Below, piece after piece: positions 42,992 through 52,218 of a stretch of 64,000 nucleotides of DNA. Below the pieces are notes generated by a model. That model saw only the letters and a program-made list of their open reading frames with translations. It did not search any database and was not told the DNA's origin. Source of the DNA: Bacteroides pyogenes DSM 20611 = JCM 6294. Its GTDB lineage: Bacteria > Bacteroidota > Bacteroidia > Bacteroidales > Bacteroidaceae. Position 1 is the stretch's first letter. The number at the start of each line of letters is the position of its first letter. Location: the NCBI RefSeq assembly GCF_000428105.1, contig NZ_ATZH01000021.1:1-64000 (forward strand). Direction: 5' to 3'. Made by a program: the position numbers and the translations under genes.

Positions 42992-44449
42992 ATGAGCACA
43001 ATTCTTTCTTTGGCTCCACAGAACGTGTGGAAGCATTTCTACTCTTTGACGCAGATTCCCCGTCCGTCGGGACATTTGGAAAAAGTGACGGAATTTCTTG
43101 TAAACTTTGGCAAGGGGCTGGGCTTGGAAACATTCGTAGACGAAGTGGGCAACGTGATTATTCGCAAGCCGGCCACTCCGGGAATGGAAAACCGGAAAGG
43201 GGTGATTTTGCAGGCACATAGCGATATGGTTCCGCAGAAAAATAACGATACGGTGCACGATTTCGAAAAAGACCCGATTGAAACATACATCGACGGCGAC
43301 TGGGTGAAGGCAAAAGGAACAACTCTGGGAGCCGACAACGGACTCGGAGTGGCGGCAATTCTGGCGGTGCTCGAAGCGAAAGACTTGAAGCACGGTCCGT
43401 TGGAAGCATTGATTACAGCCGATGAGGAAACCGGCATGTACGGCGCTTTCGGACTGAAGCCGGGAGTGGTGAACGGAGAAATATTGCTCAATCTGGACTC
43501 CGAAGATGAAGGCGAACTCTATATCGGCTGTGCCGGAGGGATGGATGTGACGGCTTCACTGAAATATAAGGAGGTAGCTCCCGAGGCGGACGATATTGCT
43601 TTGAAAGTAACGTTGAAAGGATTGCGTGGCGGACACTCCGGCCTGCAAATCAACGAAGGACGTGCCAATGCCAATAAACTGCTGGTTCGTTTCGTTCGTG
43701 AGGCGGTGGCAAGCTACGAAGCCCGTCTGGCAAGCTGGGAAGGCGGCAATATGCGAAACGCTATTCCGCGCGAGGCTCATGCGGTTGTCACTATTCCTGC
43801 CGAAAACGAAGAAGAAGTACTGGAGCTGGTGAAGTATTGCGAGAACCTCTTTAATGAAGAGTACGGAGCCATCGAAACTCCCATCACGTTCAAGGCGGAA
43901 CGAGTGGAGCTCCCCGCAGGTATTGTACCCGAAGAGATACAGGATAATCTGATCGATGCGATCTTTGCCTGTCAAAACGGGGTGATGCGCATGATTCCCA
44001 CCGTGCCCGATACGGTAGAGACCTCTTCCAATCTGGCTATTATTGTAATTCGTGACGGAGAAGCCACGATTAAGATTCTGGCACGCAGCTCAAGCGACAG
44101 TATGAAGGAATTCCTTACCACGAGCCTCGAATCCTGTTTCTCGATGGCGGGCATGAAAGTGGAAATGACCGGCGGCTATTCCGGCTGGCAGCCCAATGTG
44201 GATTCTCCGATTCTGCATGCGATGAAACTGTCGTACAAACAACAATTCGGAGTAGAACCGGCAGTTAAAGTAATCCATGCCGGACTCGAATGCGGCATCA
44301 TTGGCGCCATCCTTCCGGGCCTCGATATGATTTCGTTCGGTCCGACTTTGCGTTCTCCGCACTCTCCGGACGAACGGGTGTTGATTCCTACCGTACAGAA
44401 GTTTTACGATTTTCTGGTTGCCACGCTGGAACAAACACCGGTAAAATAA
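42992..44449 (+). CDS. pepD: Aminoacyl-histidine dipeptidase (Xaa-His/beta-Ala-His dipeptidase)
   Basis: A 485-residue M20-family zinc peptidase that splits unspecific dipeptides, including Xaa-His. Zinc-site motifs are intact: LQAHSDMVPQK near residue 77 (His ligand and Asp), TTLGADNGLGVAA near 115 (bridging Asp), TADEETGMYGAFGL near 145 (general-base Glu and Glu ligand), NLDSEDEGE, and the C-terminal ligand in IHAGLECGIIGA. A lid domain interrupts the catalytic domain at about residues 190-390 (GLRGGHSGLQINEGRANAN marks its start). It is in an operon with the YbhN-like gene and ends before a clear terminator. Confidence 0.95.
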   Translation: MSTILSLAPQNVWKHFYSLTQIPRPSGHLEKVTEFLVNFGKGLGLETFVDEVGNVIIRKPATPGMENRKGVILQAHSDMVPQKNNDTVHDFEKDPIETYIDGDWVKAKGTTLGADNGLGVAAILAVLEAKDLKHGPLEALITADEETGMYGAFGLKPGVVNGEILLNLDSEDEGELYIGCAGGMDVTASLKYKEVAPEADDIALKVTLKGLRGGHSGLQINEGRANANKLLVRFVREAVASYEARLASWEGGNMRNAIPREAHAVVTIPAENEEEVLELVKYCENLFNEEYGAIETPITFKAERVELPAGIVPEEIQDNLIDAIFACQNGVMRMIPTVPDTVETSSNLAIIVIRDGEATIKILARSSSDSMKEFLTTSLESCFSMAGMKVEMTGGYSGWQPNVDSPILHAMKLSYKQQFGVEPAVKVIHAGLECGIIGAILPGLDMISFGPTLRSPHSPDERVLIPTVQKFYDFLVATLEQTPVK

Positions 44450-44554
44450 CCATCGCCGCAGTTTTACGGTACAAACGAGTTGTCTTCGGCATTATTCGCT
44501 GGGGATATAGAAGGCTTGGATGCCGATAAAATGGAAAAAGAATGAAATCTTGGG

Positions 44555-44593
44555 GGAGCTGTGTCATTATTCTGGCACAGCTCCTGATTTTTT
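44555..44593 (+). terminator. Rho-independent terminator after pepD
   Basis: GGAGCTGTG (44555-44563) pairs with CACAGCTCC (44576-44584) around a 12-base loop and is followed by TGATTTTTT. A 9-bp perfect stem plus T run fits a terminator for the YbhN-like/pepD transcript. Confidence 0.8.
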
Positions 44594-44697
44594 AATAAGA
44601 AAAGTTTAGCGGAGGACACTGATAACAGGAAAAGCAATTACTCACTAATGTTTTTTCATGGAACAGACAAGTCTCCGGACTGCGGGCAACCCCTCTT

Positions 44698-45822
44698 TTA
44701 GACGCCCTCTTGCCCTTGCTCTCTTGCGCGTGTGAATGTGCGGATATACTCGATCGCCTCTTCGTTGGTGTCTGTCACAGTAAGGAGGATATTGTTCAGC
44801 TTGCCGGAGTCCGACATGTCTTTCAGGAGAGGGTAGACAGGCCTTTCCTCAGTCCAGTACCTTTTGTCCAGAAATATCATGGGACTCGACATTTCGTAGC
44901 TCACATAGTGATTCTGCGCCAGATCTTGGAATATTTCCTGCATCGTTCCTGCGCTTCCGGGAGAGTAAATTATACCGCCTTTGGCAAGTGCCAGCAGCCC
45001 CTCCTCACGGATACTGTTCGCGAAATATTTCGCTATGTACGTGGCAAACGGTGTAGCGAGTTCGTGCCCATAGTGCCATGTGGGAATGCCGAGACTGTCA
45101 TACTTCGGGGACGGAAATCTTTCCATGACTTCGAATGCCGTTTCAAGCCACCCTTTGTCGTTGAATAAAGGCGCTGCCGAAAGTATTTGCAACGCTTCGT
45201 CCATTTCCTCATCCGGTCGGCCTGCCATCCATGCGCCGAGGTGTGTCGCCTCCATCGCACCCGGTCCGCCTCCCGAAAGCATTAGATAACCCATTGTGGT
45301 CAGGCTGCGCGAGAGAACAGCGACTTGTCTGTATATCTTATCTGTGCGGCTAAGCGCATGTCCGCCCATGATGGCGACGATACGGTGTCCGGAATAAGGA
45401 AGAAGGAATGCGTTGAGATTTTCGGTAATCGAGTGGTCGTGAAGGACCTGAGCCAAAGAGTCTTTGATCGACATCTGCCTGACGGACTCGATATAGTAGT
45501 CATAGACGCGCTTGTCATAACAGTTGCCGTATGATTCGGGATTTTCTTTGTCGTATCCTTCATAAAGCAGGGCACCCGAATAGAGAGTGCGAGGATAAGT
45601 TTTGAAAGGAACATTCAAGTGAGGGAAGACATAGTTGCCGTTTTGCAGGTAGCAAGTCAGTTTGCCCGACATCTCACACCCCAGGAAGAGACAGTCCTTC
45701 CACTTTATTTCCATGATTTCTGCCTCAAAAGGGCGGAGGTTGATATCTTGTACCGCAACGGAGTCTATTCGCTCTCTTTGCATAAGCGCCAAGAGGTCTT
45801 CAGTGGTTTCTAACAGTTCCAT
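44698..45822 (-). CDS. LOG-family Rossmann-fold nucleotide-binding protein
   Basis: A 374-residue cytoplasmic protein. A Rossmann domain at about residues 145-350 shows VAIMGGHALSR, LSGGGPGAMEATHLGAWMA and SPGSAGTMQEIFQDL, the last being a variant of the PGGxGTxxE motif of LOG (cytokinin-riboside monophosphate phosphoribohydrolase-like) proteins and of the nucleosidase PpnN/YgdH. PpnN-type proteins cleave nucleoside monophosphates. Here the first G of PGG is replaced by Ser, and the 145-residue N-terminal region has no motif I recognise. The exact activity is uncertain. It is single and divergent from the helicase gene. Confidence 0.75.
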   Translation of the reverse strand: MELLETTEDLLALMQRERIDSVAVQDINLRPFEAEIMEIKWKDCLFLGCEMSGKLTCYLQNGNYVFPHLNVPFKTYPRTLYSGALLYEGYDKENPESYGNCYDKRVYDYYIESVRQMSIKDSLAQVLHDHSITENLNAFLLPYSGHRIVAIMGGHALSRTDKIYRQVAVLSRSLTTMGYLMLSGGGPGAMEATHLGAWMAGRPDEEMDEALQILSAAPLFNDKGWLETAFEVMERFPSPKYDSLGIPTWHYGHELATPFATYIAKYFANSIREEGLLALAKGGIIYSPGSAGTMQEIFQDLAQNHYVSYEMSSPMIFLDKRYWTEERPVYPLLKDMSDSGKLNNILLTVTDTNEEAIEYIRTFTRAREQGQEGV

Positions 45823-45960
45823 ATTTTTTATGCTTCATTCGACATTTCGAGTGATGCGACAATCATGCACTAGATACAATCTTTGTTCGAAGTGCCGTTC
45901 GTCTCTGAGTCGCTATGCAGTTCTTTTCAAGCCTTAAAATAAGCATCCATACGCACAACA

Positions 45961-46009
45961 ACTTTTGCTCGCAAAAGTACGCTTTTTCTATCAACATTAC
46001 GTGACGTAA
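45961..46009. promoter_or_regulatory. Two palindromes in the gap before the helicase gene
   Basis: ACTTTTGC-TC-GCAAAAGT (45961-45978) and TTACGT-G-ACGTAA (45997-46009) are perfect dyads 18 bp apart in the 346-bp divergent gap between the LOG-like gene and the helicase gene. Either could be an operator. Nothing else was recognised in 45823-45960. Confidence 0.4.
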
Positions 46010-46064
46010 ACACATAAAAATCACAAGGGAACGGTGGCTTTAACAAATTCTTCGGTTTTATTCT

Positions 46065-46072
46065 TACCTTTG
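46065..46072 (+). promoter_or_regulatory. -7 box upstream of the helicase gene
   Basis: TACCTTTG. Transcription would begin near 46079, after the first in-frame ATG at 46076, which argues for the internal start at 46169. Confidence 0.5.
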
Positions 46073-46104
46073 TAAATGATATTGGGGTGTTATATCCGAA
46101 CAAC

Positions 46105-46133
46105 AATAAGAAAACGATGCAGATACATAACAA
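46105..46133 (+). repeat. Left copy of a 29-bp direct repeat flanking the helicase gene
   Basis: Identical over 29 bases to 51111-51139 (both contain AAACGATGCAGATACATAAC). This copy includes an ATG with five codons (MQIHN) identical to the start of the broken AlbA_2 gene downstream, so it looks like that gene's original 5' end or a duplication of it. Confidence 0.9.
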
Positions 46134-46168
46134 ATTCAAGTTATAGAACTATTTATTATATTGAATAT

Positions 46169-49100
46169 ATGTCAATATGGAGCAAGCTCATAGGATTTAA
46201 GAAAGTCGAAGATAGAAACAATATCATCGGTAATAAAACTGCCTCTGTACCATGTAGTGTGCCCAATTATGCCATAGTAGATGTTGAAGTCGGCCTGAAA
46301 GATCATAAAATCCATGATATAGGAGCACTCAAACATGATGACACGACATTCCATAAAACTTCAAAAGAAGAACTATTTATTTTCTTAAACAATATAGACT
46401 ATATCTGCGGCCACAATATCATTCATCATGATGCCAAATACTTGTTCGCAGATAAAACATGTCGTTGGATTTTAGTTGATACACTTTATGTCTCACCTTT
46501 ATTGTTCCCGGAACGCCCTTACCATAGGCTTGTGAAAGATGACAAACTGATCAGCGAACAGATGAACAATCCGGTGAACGATTGCAAGAAAGCAAAAGAT
46601 CTGTTATTGGACGAAATAGCACACTGGAATGCATTGTCGAAAGAGAAGCGAATACTATTCGCATCGTTGCTGAAGGACAAGAAGGAATTTGAGGGATTTC
46701 TCAGCATGGTAAATGCAGAGTATATTCATAAAGGAATATCTGAACTTATACAAGAACTGTATACAGGAAAGATTTGTCAACATGCCGACCTTGACACGCT
46801 CATCAAGCAATATCCATGCGGATTGGCATATGCATTGGCCCTGATTGATACCACCGATTATCGTTCCATCACTCCCGGATGGGTACTTTACAATTATCCG
46901 GAAGTGGAATTTATTGTAAAACTCCTACGTCACACTAATTGCCGGGAAGGCTGCGATTACTGCCATACGCAATTGGACGTGCTTCATGCCCTAAAAGAAT
47001 TTTTCGGATATGAACGCTTTCGAACATACGAAGGCGAGCCACTGCAAGAACGAGCAGCCCAAGCTGCGGTGAAAGGCAAATCGTTGCTGGCGATATTTCC
47101 TACCGGTGGCGGCAAATCACTTACCTTTCAATTACCGGCACTCATGGCTGGACGCTCTGTACACGGACTTACGGTTGTCATTTCCCCCTTACAGTCCCTG
47201 ATGAAAGACCAAGTGGATAACCTCGCTGACAAAGGTATCACGGATGCCGTAACCATAAATGGTATGTTAGACCCCATTACGAGATCACTGTCCATACAAA
47301 GAGTGCAAGACGGAGAAGCCTCACTGTTGTATATATCTCCCGAAATGCTTCGCTCAAAAACGATCGAGAGAATATTGATAGCTCGGCACGTTGTAAGGTT
47401 TGTGATAGACGAAGCGCATTGTTTTTCTTCATGGGGACAAGATTTTAGAGTTGATTATCTCTACATTGGTAAATTTATCAGAGAATACCAACAAAAGAAA
47501 AAATGCAAGAATCCGATACCTGTATCCTGTTTTACGGCTACGGCAAAACAGAAAGTGGTACAAGATATCTGCGACTATTTCAAGCAAACCTTGAATTTGA
47601 ACTTGGAGTTATTCGCATCAACGGCTTCAAGAACAAATCTGCACTATTCCGTCATACATGTAGAGAGCGACAATGATAAATATAATAAGTTAAGAGAACT
47701 CGTAGCGGAATCCAATTGTCCGACAATTGTTTACGTATCACGTACCAAACGAACAAAGGAACTGGCTGCCAAATTAACCCGCGACGGTTATAAAGCCCTC
47801 CCTTTCAATGGTAAAATGGAAGCTGATGAAAAAATAGCCAACCAGGACGCCTTCATGAACGATCAAGTACATATCATTGTGGCTACATCCGCATTTGGTA
47901 TGGGGGTTGATAAGAAAGATGTAGGTCTTGTAGTACATTATGACATTTCCGATTCACTGGAAAATTACGTTCAAGAAGCAGGCAGGGCAGGTCGTGATCC
48001 TGGTCTCAGCGCACGTTGTTATGTGCTTTATAGTGACAATGACCTGGACAAGCATTTTATATTGTTAAATCAAACAAAACTAAGCATCAGTGAAATACAG
48101 CAGGTGTGGAAAGCCGTCAAAGACCTTACCAGACAGCGCATGAAAGTCAATTGTTCTGCATTGGAAATTGCCCGGCAAGCAGGATGGGACGATTCGGTAT
48201 TTGACATTGAAACCCGCGTACGAACAGCATTAGCGGCTTTGGAACAAAGCGGATATTTGATAAGAGGAAACAATGTGCCTCATGTATATGCCACGGGAAT
48301 CACGGTGAAAAACATGGACGAAGCAAGAAAACGCATATCAACATCACTACTCTTTGGCAGTGATGAAATAGAAAAGGCAGTCCGCATCATCAAGTCATTA
48401 ATAGCCCAAAAGTACATCGCTAAGGCCCAGGATTCGGAAGCAGAATCACGGGTCGACTATCTGGCAGATATCTTGGGACTGAGCAAAAGAGAAGTTATAT
48501 CCGTAGTGGAACGTATGCGGCAGGAAGGTATATTGGCAGACAGCAAAGATATATCAGCCTATTTATTGGAGGCAGGCGATTCGGAACGAAAGTCACAAAT
48601 GCTCCTCGAACGCTTTGCAAAACTTGAACAATACATTCTCAACCATATTCCCGAAGAGTCTTTACGAATATCATGCAAGCAATTGAATGAAAATGCCGTG
48701 AACGACGGAATCAGTACGTCCAAAGAAAAAGACATCCGAACTCTACTCTATTTCCTCACCGTCAAGGGTTATACCCGTAAGAAAGAAGATGCGGTTCGTA
48801 ATATGGAAATAAGTCGTCAAGCAGACTTGGAGTCGACCATAAGGCGTTTTGAGAAACGATTGGAAATAAGTCGTTTTGCCGTGGAATGGCTATATAGATT
48901 GGCTTCAGATGCAGAAAAGAAGAATGTTCCCGACAAAGCCATTCAGTTCTCCGTAATAGAACTTCTGAATCGAATAAGGTCGAGTACTCAATCCCTTTTC
49001 AGCGGACTTGATGACATTCAGTTGGAAGACGTGGAAGAAGCGCTTCTGTACTTGTCGAAAATCGGTGCGCTAAAACTTGAAGGCGGTTTTCTGGTGCTTT

Positions 49101-51043
49101 ATAACGCTATGAATATCCAAAGAATAAAGGACAACAAATCGAGATACAAGCAAGATGACTACCGGATGCTCAACGAATTCTATAAGTTGAAAATCCAGCA
49201 AGTGCATATTGTAGGCGAATATGCGAATCTAATGGTGAGGGATTACCATGTAGCTTTGCAATATGTTCAAGACTATTTCCAAATGGACTATAGGAAGTTT
49301 ATCGCAAAATACTTTAAAGGAGACAGAGTAAGCGAGATACAACGCAACTTGACGCCGCAGAAATACAAGCAATTGTTTGGGCAATTATCCAAACGGCAAA
49401 TGGAAATTATTTCCGATAAGGATTCACGTTGCATTGTGGTTGCAGCAGGTCCGGGCAGTGGGAAAACACGAGTATTGGTTCACAAACTGGCCTCACTTCT
49501 GCTACTTGAAGACGTGAAACACGAACAGCTCCTGATGTTGACGTTTTCAAGGGCAGCCACTACGGAATTCAAACAAAGACTCATGGAGTTGATAGGCAAC
49601 GCTGCCCATTTTGTCGAAATAAAAACATTCCACTCCTATTGCTTCGACCTCCTGGGGCGGATAGGAAATCTTGAAGATTCAAAAAATGTCGTTGCAAAGG
49701 CAGCCGAGATGATATGCCAAGGAGAAGTGGAACCAAACAAAATCGGCAAGACGGTGCTGGTCATAGACGAGGCCCAGGACATGGGAACTGAAGAGCATGC
49801 ACTTATAAAGGCTCTGATGGCTAACAACGAGGAAATGCGTGTGATAGCCGTGGGAGACGATGACCAAAATATCTATGAATTCCGTGGTTCCGACTCAAGT
49901 TATATGTATCGGCTCGCACAAGAAACCGAGAGTACATTTGTCGAAATGACCGAGAATTACCGCAGTGCACGCCATCTGGTGGATTTTGCCAACGGATTCT
50001 TGAGAATTATTGACAACAGGATAAAAAGTATGCCAATCATTTCCATGAGTAAAGAAGAGGGTTGGGTGGAAGTAATACGCCATCAATCAAAATATATGTA
50101 TCAGCCACTTGTTGAAAACTTACTTCAACATAGAGACAAAAGCACTTCGTGTGTACTTACCCAAACAAACGAAGAGGCTGTTATCCTGATGGCTCTTTTG
50201 CGAAAACAAGGCGTAAGCAGCAAACTGATACAGTCAATGGACGGTCTACGCTTTGGGAAAATGGCTGAAATGAGGTATTTCCTGAGGTATATAGACAAAC
50301 GGATAAAAACACCTCTGATTACAGAAGAACTATGGGAGGAAGCCAAGCATGCGACCTTTTCTGCTTATGGCAGGAGTCTGAGTTTGATGTATGTGAAGCG
50401 TTGTATAGAACTGTTTGAACAAACCAATAATATAAAATATCTGAGTGACTTCAGGGAGTTTGTATTTGAGTCGTCGGTGGAAGACTTCTGTGATATTTCA
50501 GGCGCCGATGTTGTGGTATCAACCATTCATAAGGCCAAAGGCAGAGAATTTGACGATGTATATATGCTCGTATCCGACAATTATGCAAAGGATGCCCATC
50601 TGATGCGCCGATATTACGTAGGAATAACCCGTGCGAAAAAACGCCTGTTTATACATACGAACGGCGATTGTTTCAATCGTTTAAGTGCAGACCGATATCT
50701 TATCGACCAACGGCAATATGACATGCCTGAAGAAATCGTATTACAGCTCTCTCACAAAGATGTCAATTTGGGATTCTTCAAAGAACGAAAACAAGAGGTC
50801 CTGGCATTGAGAGGGGGAGATTCTTTGATTTACAGTGATTTCTTTTTGTATAGTTCATTAGCCGATAAACCTGTAGCAAAGCTATCATTAAAAATGCAGG
50901 ACACATTATCAGAATGGGAAGAAAGGGGGTATAAGGTGATATCCGCATCTGTGCGGTTCGTTGTGGCATGGAAACCCAAAGATGCACAAAAAAAAGAACA
51001 GGAAACGGCCGTCCTTTTAGCAGATTTGATACTTTCTTTGTAA
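46169..51043 (+). CDS. Giant exonuclease-RecQ-UvrD fusion helicase
   Basis: A 1,624-residue protein joining three DNA-processing modules. Residues about 33-160 look like a DEDD 3'-5' exonuclease (AIVDVEVG; GHNIIHHDAKYLF; later NPVNDCKKAKDLL). Residues about 300-700 are a RecQ helicase (Walker A PTGGGKS near 312, DEAHCFSSWGQDFR near 413, QEAGRAGRDP near 601, then a winged-helix-like region). Residues about 1,080-1,600 are an SF1 UvrD/Rep helicase (AAGPGSGKT near 1,092, VIDEAQD, VGDDDQNIYEFRG, STIHKAKGREFDD, YYVGITRAKK). All ATPase motifs are intact. It could serve genome repair or anti-phage defence. Flanking direct repeats suggest acquisition. Confidence 0.88.
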   Translation: MSIWSKLIGFKKVEDRNNIIGNKTASVPCSVPNYAIVDVEVGLKDHKIHDIGALKHDDTTFHKTSKEELFIFLNNIDYICGHNIIHHDAKYLFADKTCRWILVDTLYVSPLLFPERPYHRLVKDDKLISEQMNNPVNDCKKAKDLLLDEIAHWNALSKEKRILFASLLKDKKEFEGFLSMVNAEYIHKGISELIQELYTGKICQHADLDTLIKQYPCGLAYALALIDTTDYRSITPGWVLYNYPEVEFIVKLLRHTNCREGCDYCHTQLDVLHALKEFFGYERFRTYEGEPLQERAAQAAVKGKSLLAIFPTGGGKSLTFQLPALMAGRSVHGLTVVISPLQSLMKDQVDNLADKGITDAVTINGMLDPITRSLSIQRVQDGEASLLYISPEMLRSKTIERILIARHVVRFVIDEAHCFSSWGQDFRVDYLYIGKFIREYQQKKKCKNPIPVSCFTATAKQKVVQDICDYFKQTLNLNLELFASTASRTNLHYSVIHVESDNDKYNKLRELVAESNCPTIVYVSRTKRTKELAAKLTRDGYKALPFNGKMEADEKIANQDAFMNDQVHIIVATSAFGMGVDKKDVGLVVHYDISDSLENYVQEAGRAGRDPGLSARCYVLYSDNDLDKHFILLNQTKLSISEIQQVWKAVKDLTRQRMKVNCSALEIARQAGWDDSVFDIETRVRTALAALEQSGYLIRGNNVPHVYATGITVKNMDEARKRISTSLLFGSDEIEKAVRIIKSLIAQKYIAKAQDSEAESRVDYLADILGLSKREVISVVERMRQEGILADSKDISAYLLEAGDSERKSQMLLERFAKLEQYILNHIPEESLRISCKQLNENAVNDGISTSKEKDIRTLLYFLTVKGYTRKKEDAVRNMEISRQADLESTIRRFEKRLEISRFAVEWLYRLASDAEKKNVPDKAIQFSVIELLNRIRSSTQSLFSGLDDIQLEDVEEALLYLSKIGALKLEGGFLVLYNAMNIQRIKDNKSRYKQDDYRMLNEFYKLKIQQVHIVGEYANLMVRDYHVALQYVQDYFQMDYRKFIAKYFKGDRVSEIQRNLTPQKYKQLFGQLSKRQMEIISDKDSRCIVVAAGPGSGKTRVLVHKLASLLLLEDVKHEQLLMLTFSRAATTEFKQRLMELIGNAAHFVEIKTFHSYCFDLLGRIGNLEDSKNVVAKAAEMICQGEVEPNKIGKTVLVIDEAQDMGTEEHALIKALMANNEEMRVIAVGDDDQNIYEFRGSDSSYMYRLAQETESTFVEMTENYRSARHLVDFANGFLRIIDNRIKSMPIISMSKEEGWVEVIRHQSKYMYQPLVENLLQHRDKSTSCVLTQTNEEAVILMALLRKQGVSSKLIQSMDGLRFGKMAEMRYFLRYIDKRIKTPLITEELWEEAKHATFSAYGRSLSLMYVKRCIELFEQTNNIKYLSDFREFVFESSVEDFCDISGADVVVSTIHKAKGREFDDVYMLVSDNYAKDAHLMRRYYVGITRAKKRLFIHTNGDCFNRLSADRYLIDQRQYDMPEEIVLQLSHKDVNLGFFKERKQEVLALRGGDSLIYSDFFLYSSLADKPVAKLSLKMQDTLSEWEERGYKVISASVRFVVAWKPKDAQKKEQETAVLLADLILSL

Positions 51044-51110
51044 GTTAAAACACTTGAAGTTATCACATTATCAATACTTTCTCCAAAAAGTTAAAATATT
51101 ATACTCAAAT

Positions 51111-51139
51111 AATAAGAAAACGATGCAGATACATAACAA
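51111..51139 (+). repeat. Right copy of the 29-bp direct repeat
   Basis: Exact match to 46105-46133. Here the repeat runs into the rest of the reading frame (MQIHNNILIVE and onward) of the AlbA_2 remnant, so this copy appears to be in its native context. Confidence 0.9.
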
Positions 51140-51302
51140 TATATTGATAGTGGAATGCTCGGCCTATGATTTCAAGGAAATATTGGAGCATAGAAAAGCG
51201 AGGTCATGGCTCAAATCCGTATCAGCTTTTGCCAATACGAATAGTGTCGTTTGTTCTATGGAGTGAACAATGACGGAGTGATTGTAGGTTTGGAGAATCC
51301 GT
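51123..51302 (+). pseudogene. Truncated, frameshifted AlbA_2 (Schlafen-type) domain gene
   Basis: The frame starting MQIHNNILIVECSAYDF continues with KEILEHRKARSWLKSVSAFANT, the hallmark N-terminus of Bacteroidales AlbA_2/Schlafen-like putative DNA-binding ATPases. It then hits a stop at 51264-51266. Shifting frame at about 51250 recovers FYGVNNDGVIVGLENP, the expected continuation. The remaining hundreds of residues of such a protein are missing. It is therefore a 5' fragment of a lost gene, next to the helicase and sharing the 29-bp repeat with its upstream side. Confidence 0.75.
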
Positions 51303-51800
51303 TTTTTGTTTTTTAAAAGTTTTATCTAAAACGTGTTTTTCATCCTCAAAATAAAAAAATATAGCGTTATTCTTTACTACTCCCTTGTATTTTTTCGAAC
51401 AATTCAATAATGGCGCGACATCCCAAACTTGAAGTTGCTTTTCCGAAGCTTGAAGTGCCGTTTTGATACTTAAGGGTATCGGTTGTGTGAAAATATCCTT
51501 ATTCGGAACTTTTAAGATAAAAGAAATGGTGTCTTTATTGATTTGTAAACTATCCATTCTTGTAACAAAAAATCCGGGGAGATATCCTTCCCGAGCTTCA
51601 TCAAACTCATCGGTGGTTCCGTAATAATAACCGACAATGTTTCCTTTTTCTGCTTTTTCAAGTACAATGTATTGATTTTCACATAGCTCAGGGGTGGAAT
51701 CAGGATATATGTACTCATAAATACCGCAAATTGAATCGATTTGCTGGCAAGAGCAAGTTAACGAGATTAACAGGCTTGAAAATAATAAAAAATGTTTCAT
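51222..51800 (-). CDS. Hypothetical lipoprotein with a chimeric C-terminal tail
   Basis: A 192-residue protein with a lipoprotein signal (MKHFLLFSSLLISLTCSCQQ, Cys near 16-18). The mature region (SICGIYEYIYPDSTPELCEN, YYYGTTDEFDEAREGY) matches no family I can name. It may be one of the small lipoproteins that often sit near contact-dependent toxin or mobile genes, but nothing proves that. The last 29 residues (from KQKTDSPNLQ) are the antisense translation of the AlbA_2 remnant. The original stop was probably lost at the junction near 51315. It stands alone. Confidence 0.6.
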   Translation of the reverse strand: MKHFLLFSSLLISLTCSCQQIDSICGIYEYIYPDSTPELCENQYIVLEKAEKGNIVGYYYGTTDEFDEAREGYLPGFFVTRMDSLQINKDTISFILKVPNKDIFTQPIPLSIKTALQASEKQLQVWDVAPLLNCSKKYKGVVKNNAIFFYFEDEKHVLDKTFKKQKTDSPNLQSLRHCSLHRTNDTIRIGKS

Positions 51801-52037
51801 CTCAAATGTTTTTTACGATTATTCCTCTAAAGTATTCTGCATTCAAACGCAATGATTTTTTTTGTGCCGATTCTGCTTCTCGGCCATACACCTTGTATAA
51901 GCAGGCGAAGCTATGAATGCGAACAAAAGTATAAAAAGGGAATGAAATATCCCATTATCCCGATTCTTTTTGTGAGAAATTCATTTTCTCTTGGATACCT
52001 TGATGGCGTATTGCAGCTCAGCGGTAGATCCGTCGGG

Positions 52038-52200
52038 CTATGCATAAATCATCGAAATCCTGAACATGAAGAACTTTATATCTGCTACTCCTCTCAATGC
52101 TGCCCTAAATGCCTTAATTTTTGCATTGAATGATTCAGCAAAAGCATTTGTTGTGCGGTTTACGAAGAAGTTAAGTACCTGGTCGTAATGCTCCTTTCAA
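52038..52200 (-). pseudogene. Transposase C-terminal remnant (leftward)
   Basis: The minus strand reads EHYDQVLNFFVNRTTNAFAE, then SFNAKIKAFRAALRGVADIK and FFMFRISMIYA before a stop. This is the typical C-terminal end of an ISL3-like DDE transposase common in Bacteroidales. No start or catalytic core is present. The stretch between this remnant and the lipoprotein start (51801-52037) shows nothing recognisable. Confidence 0.75.
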
Positions 52201-52218
52201 GTAATAGCTACTACTTTC

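Noticed and set aside
46076..46168. Earlier start codon for the giant helicase
   Set aside because: It lies before the expected transcription start from the TACCTTTG box and would translate through the 29-bp repeat. The exonuclease homology begins well after 46169.
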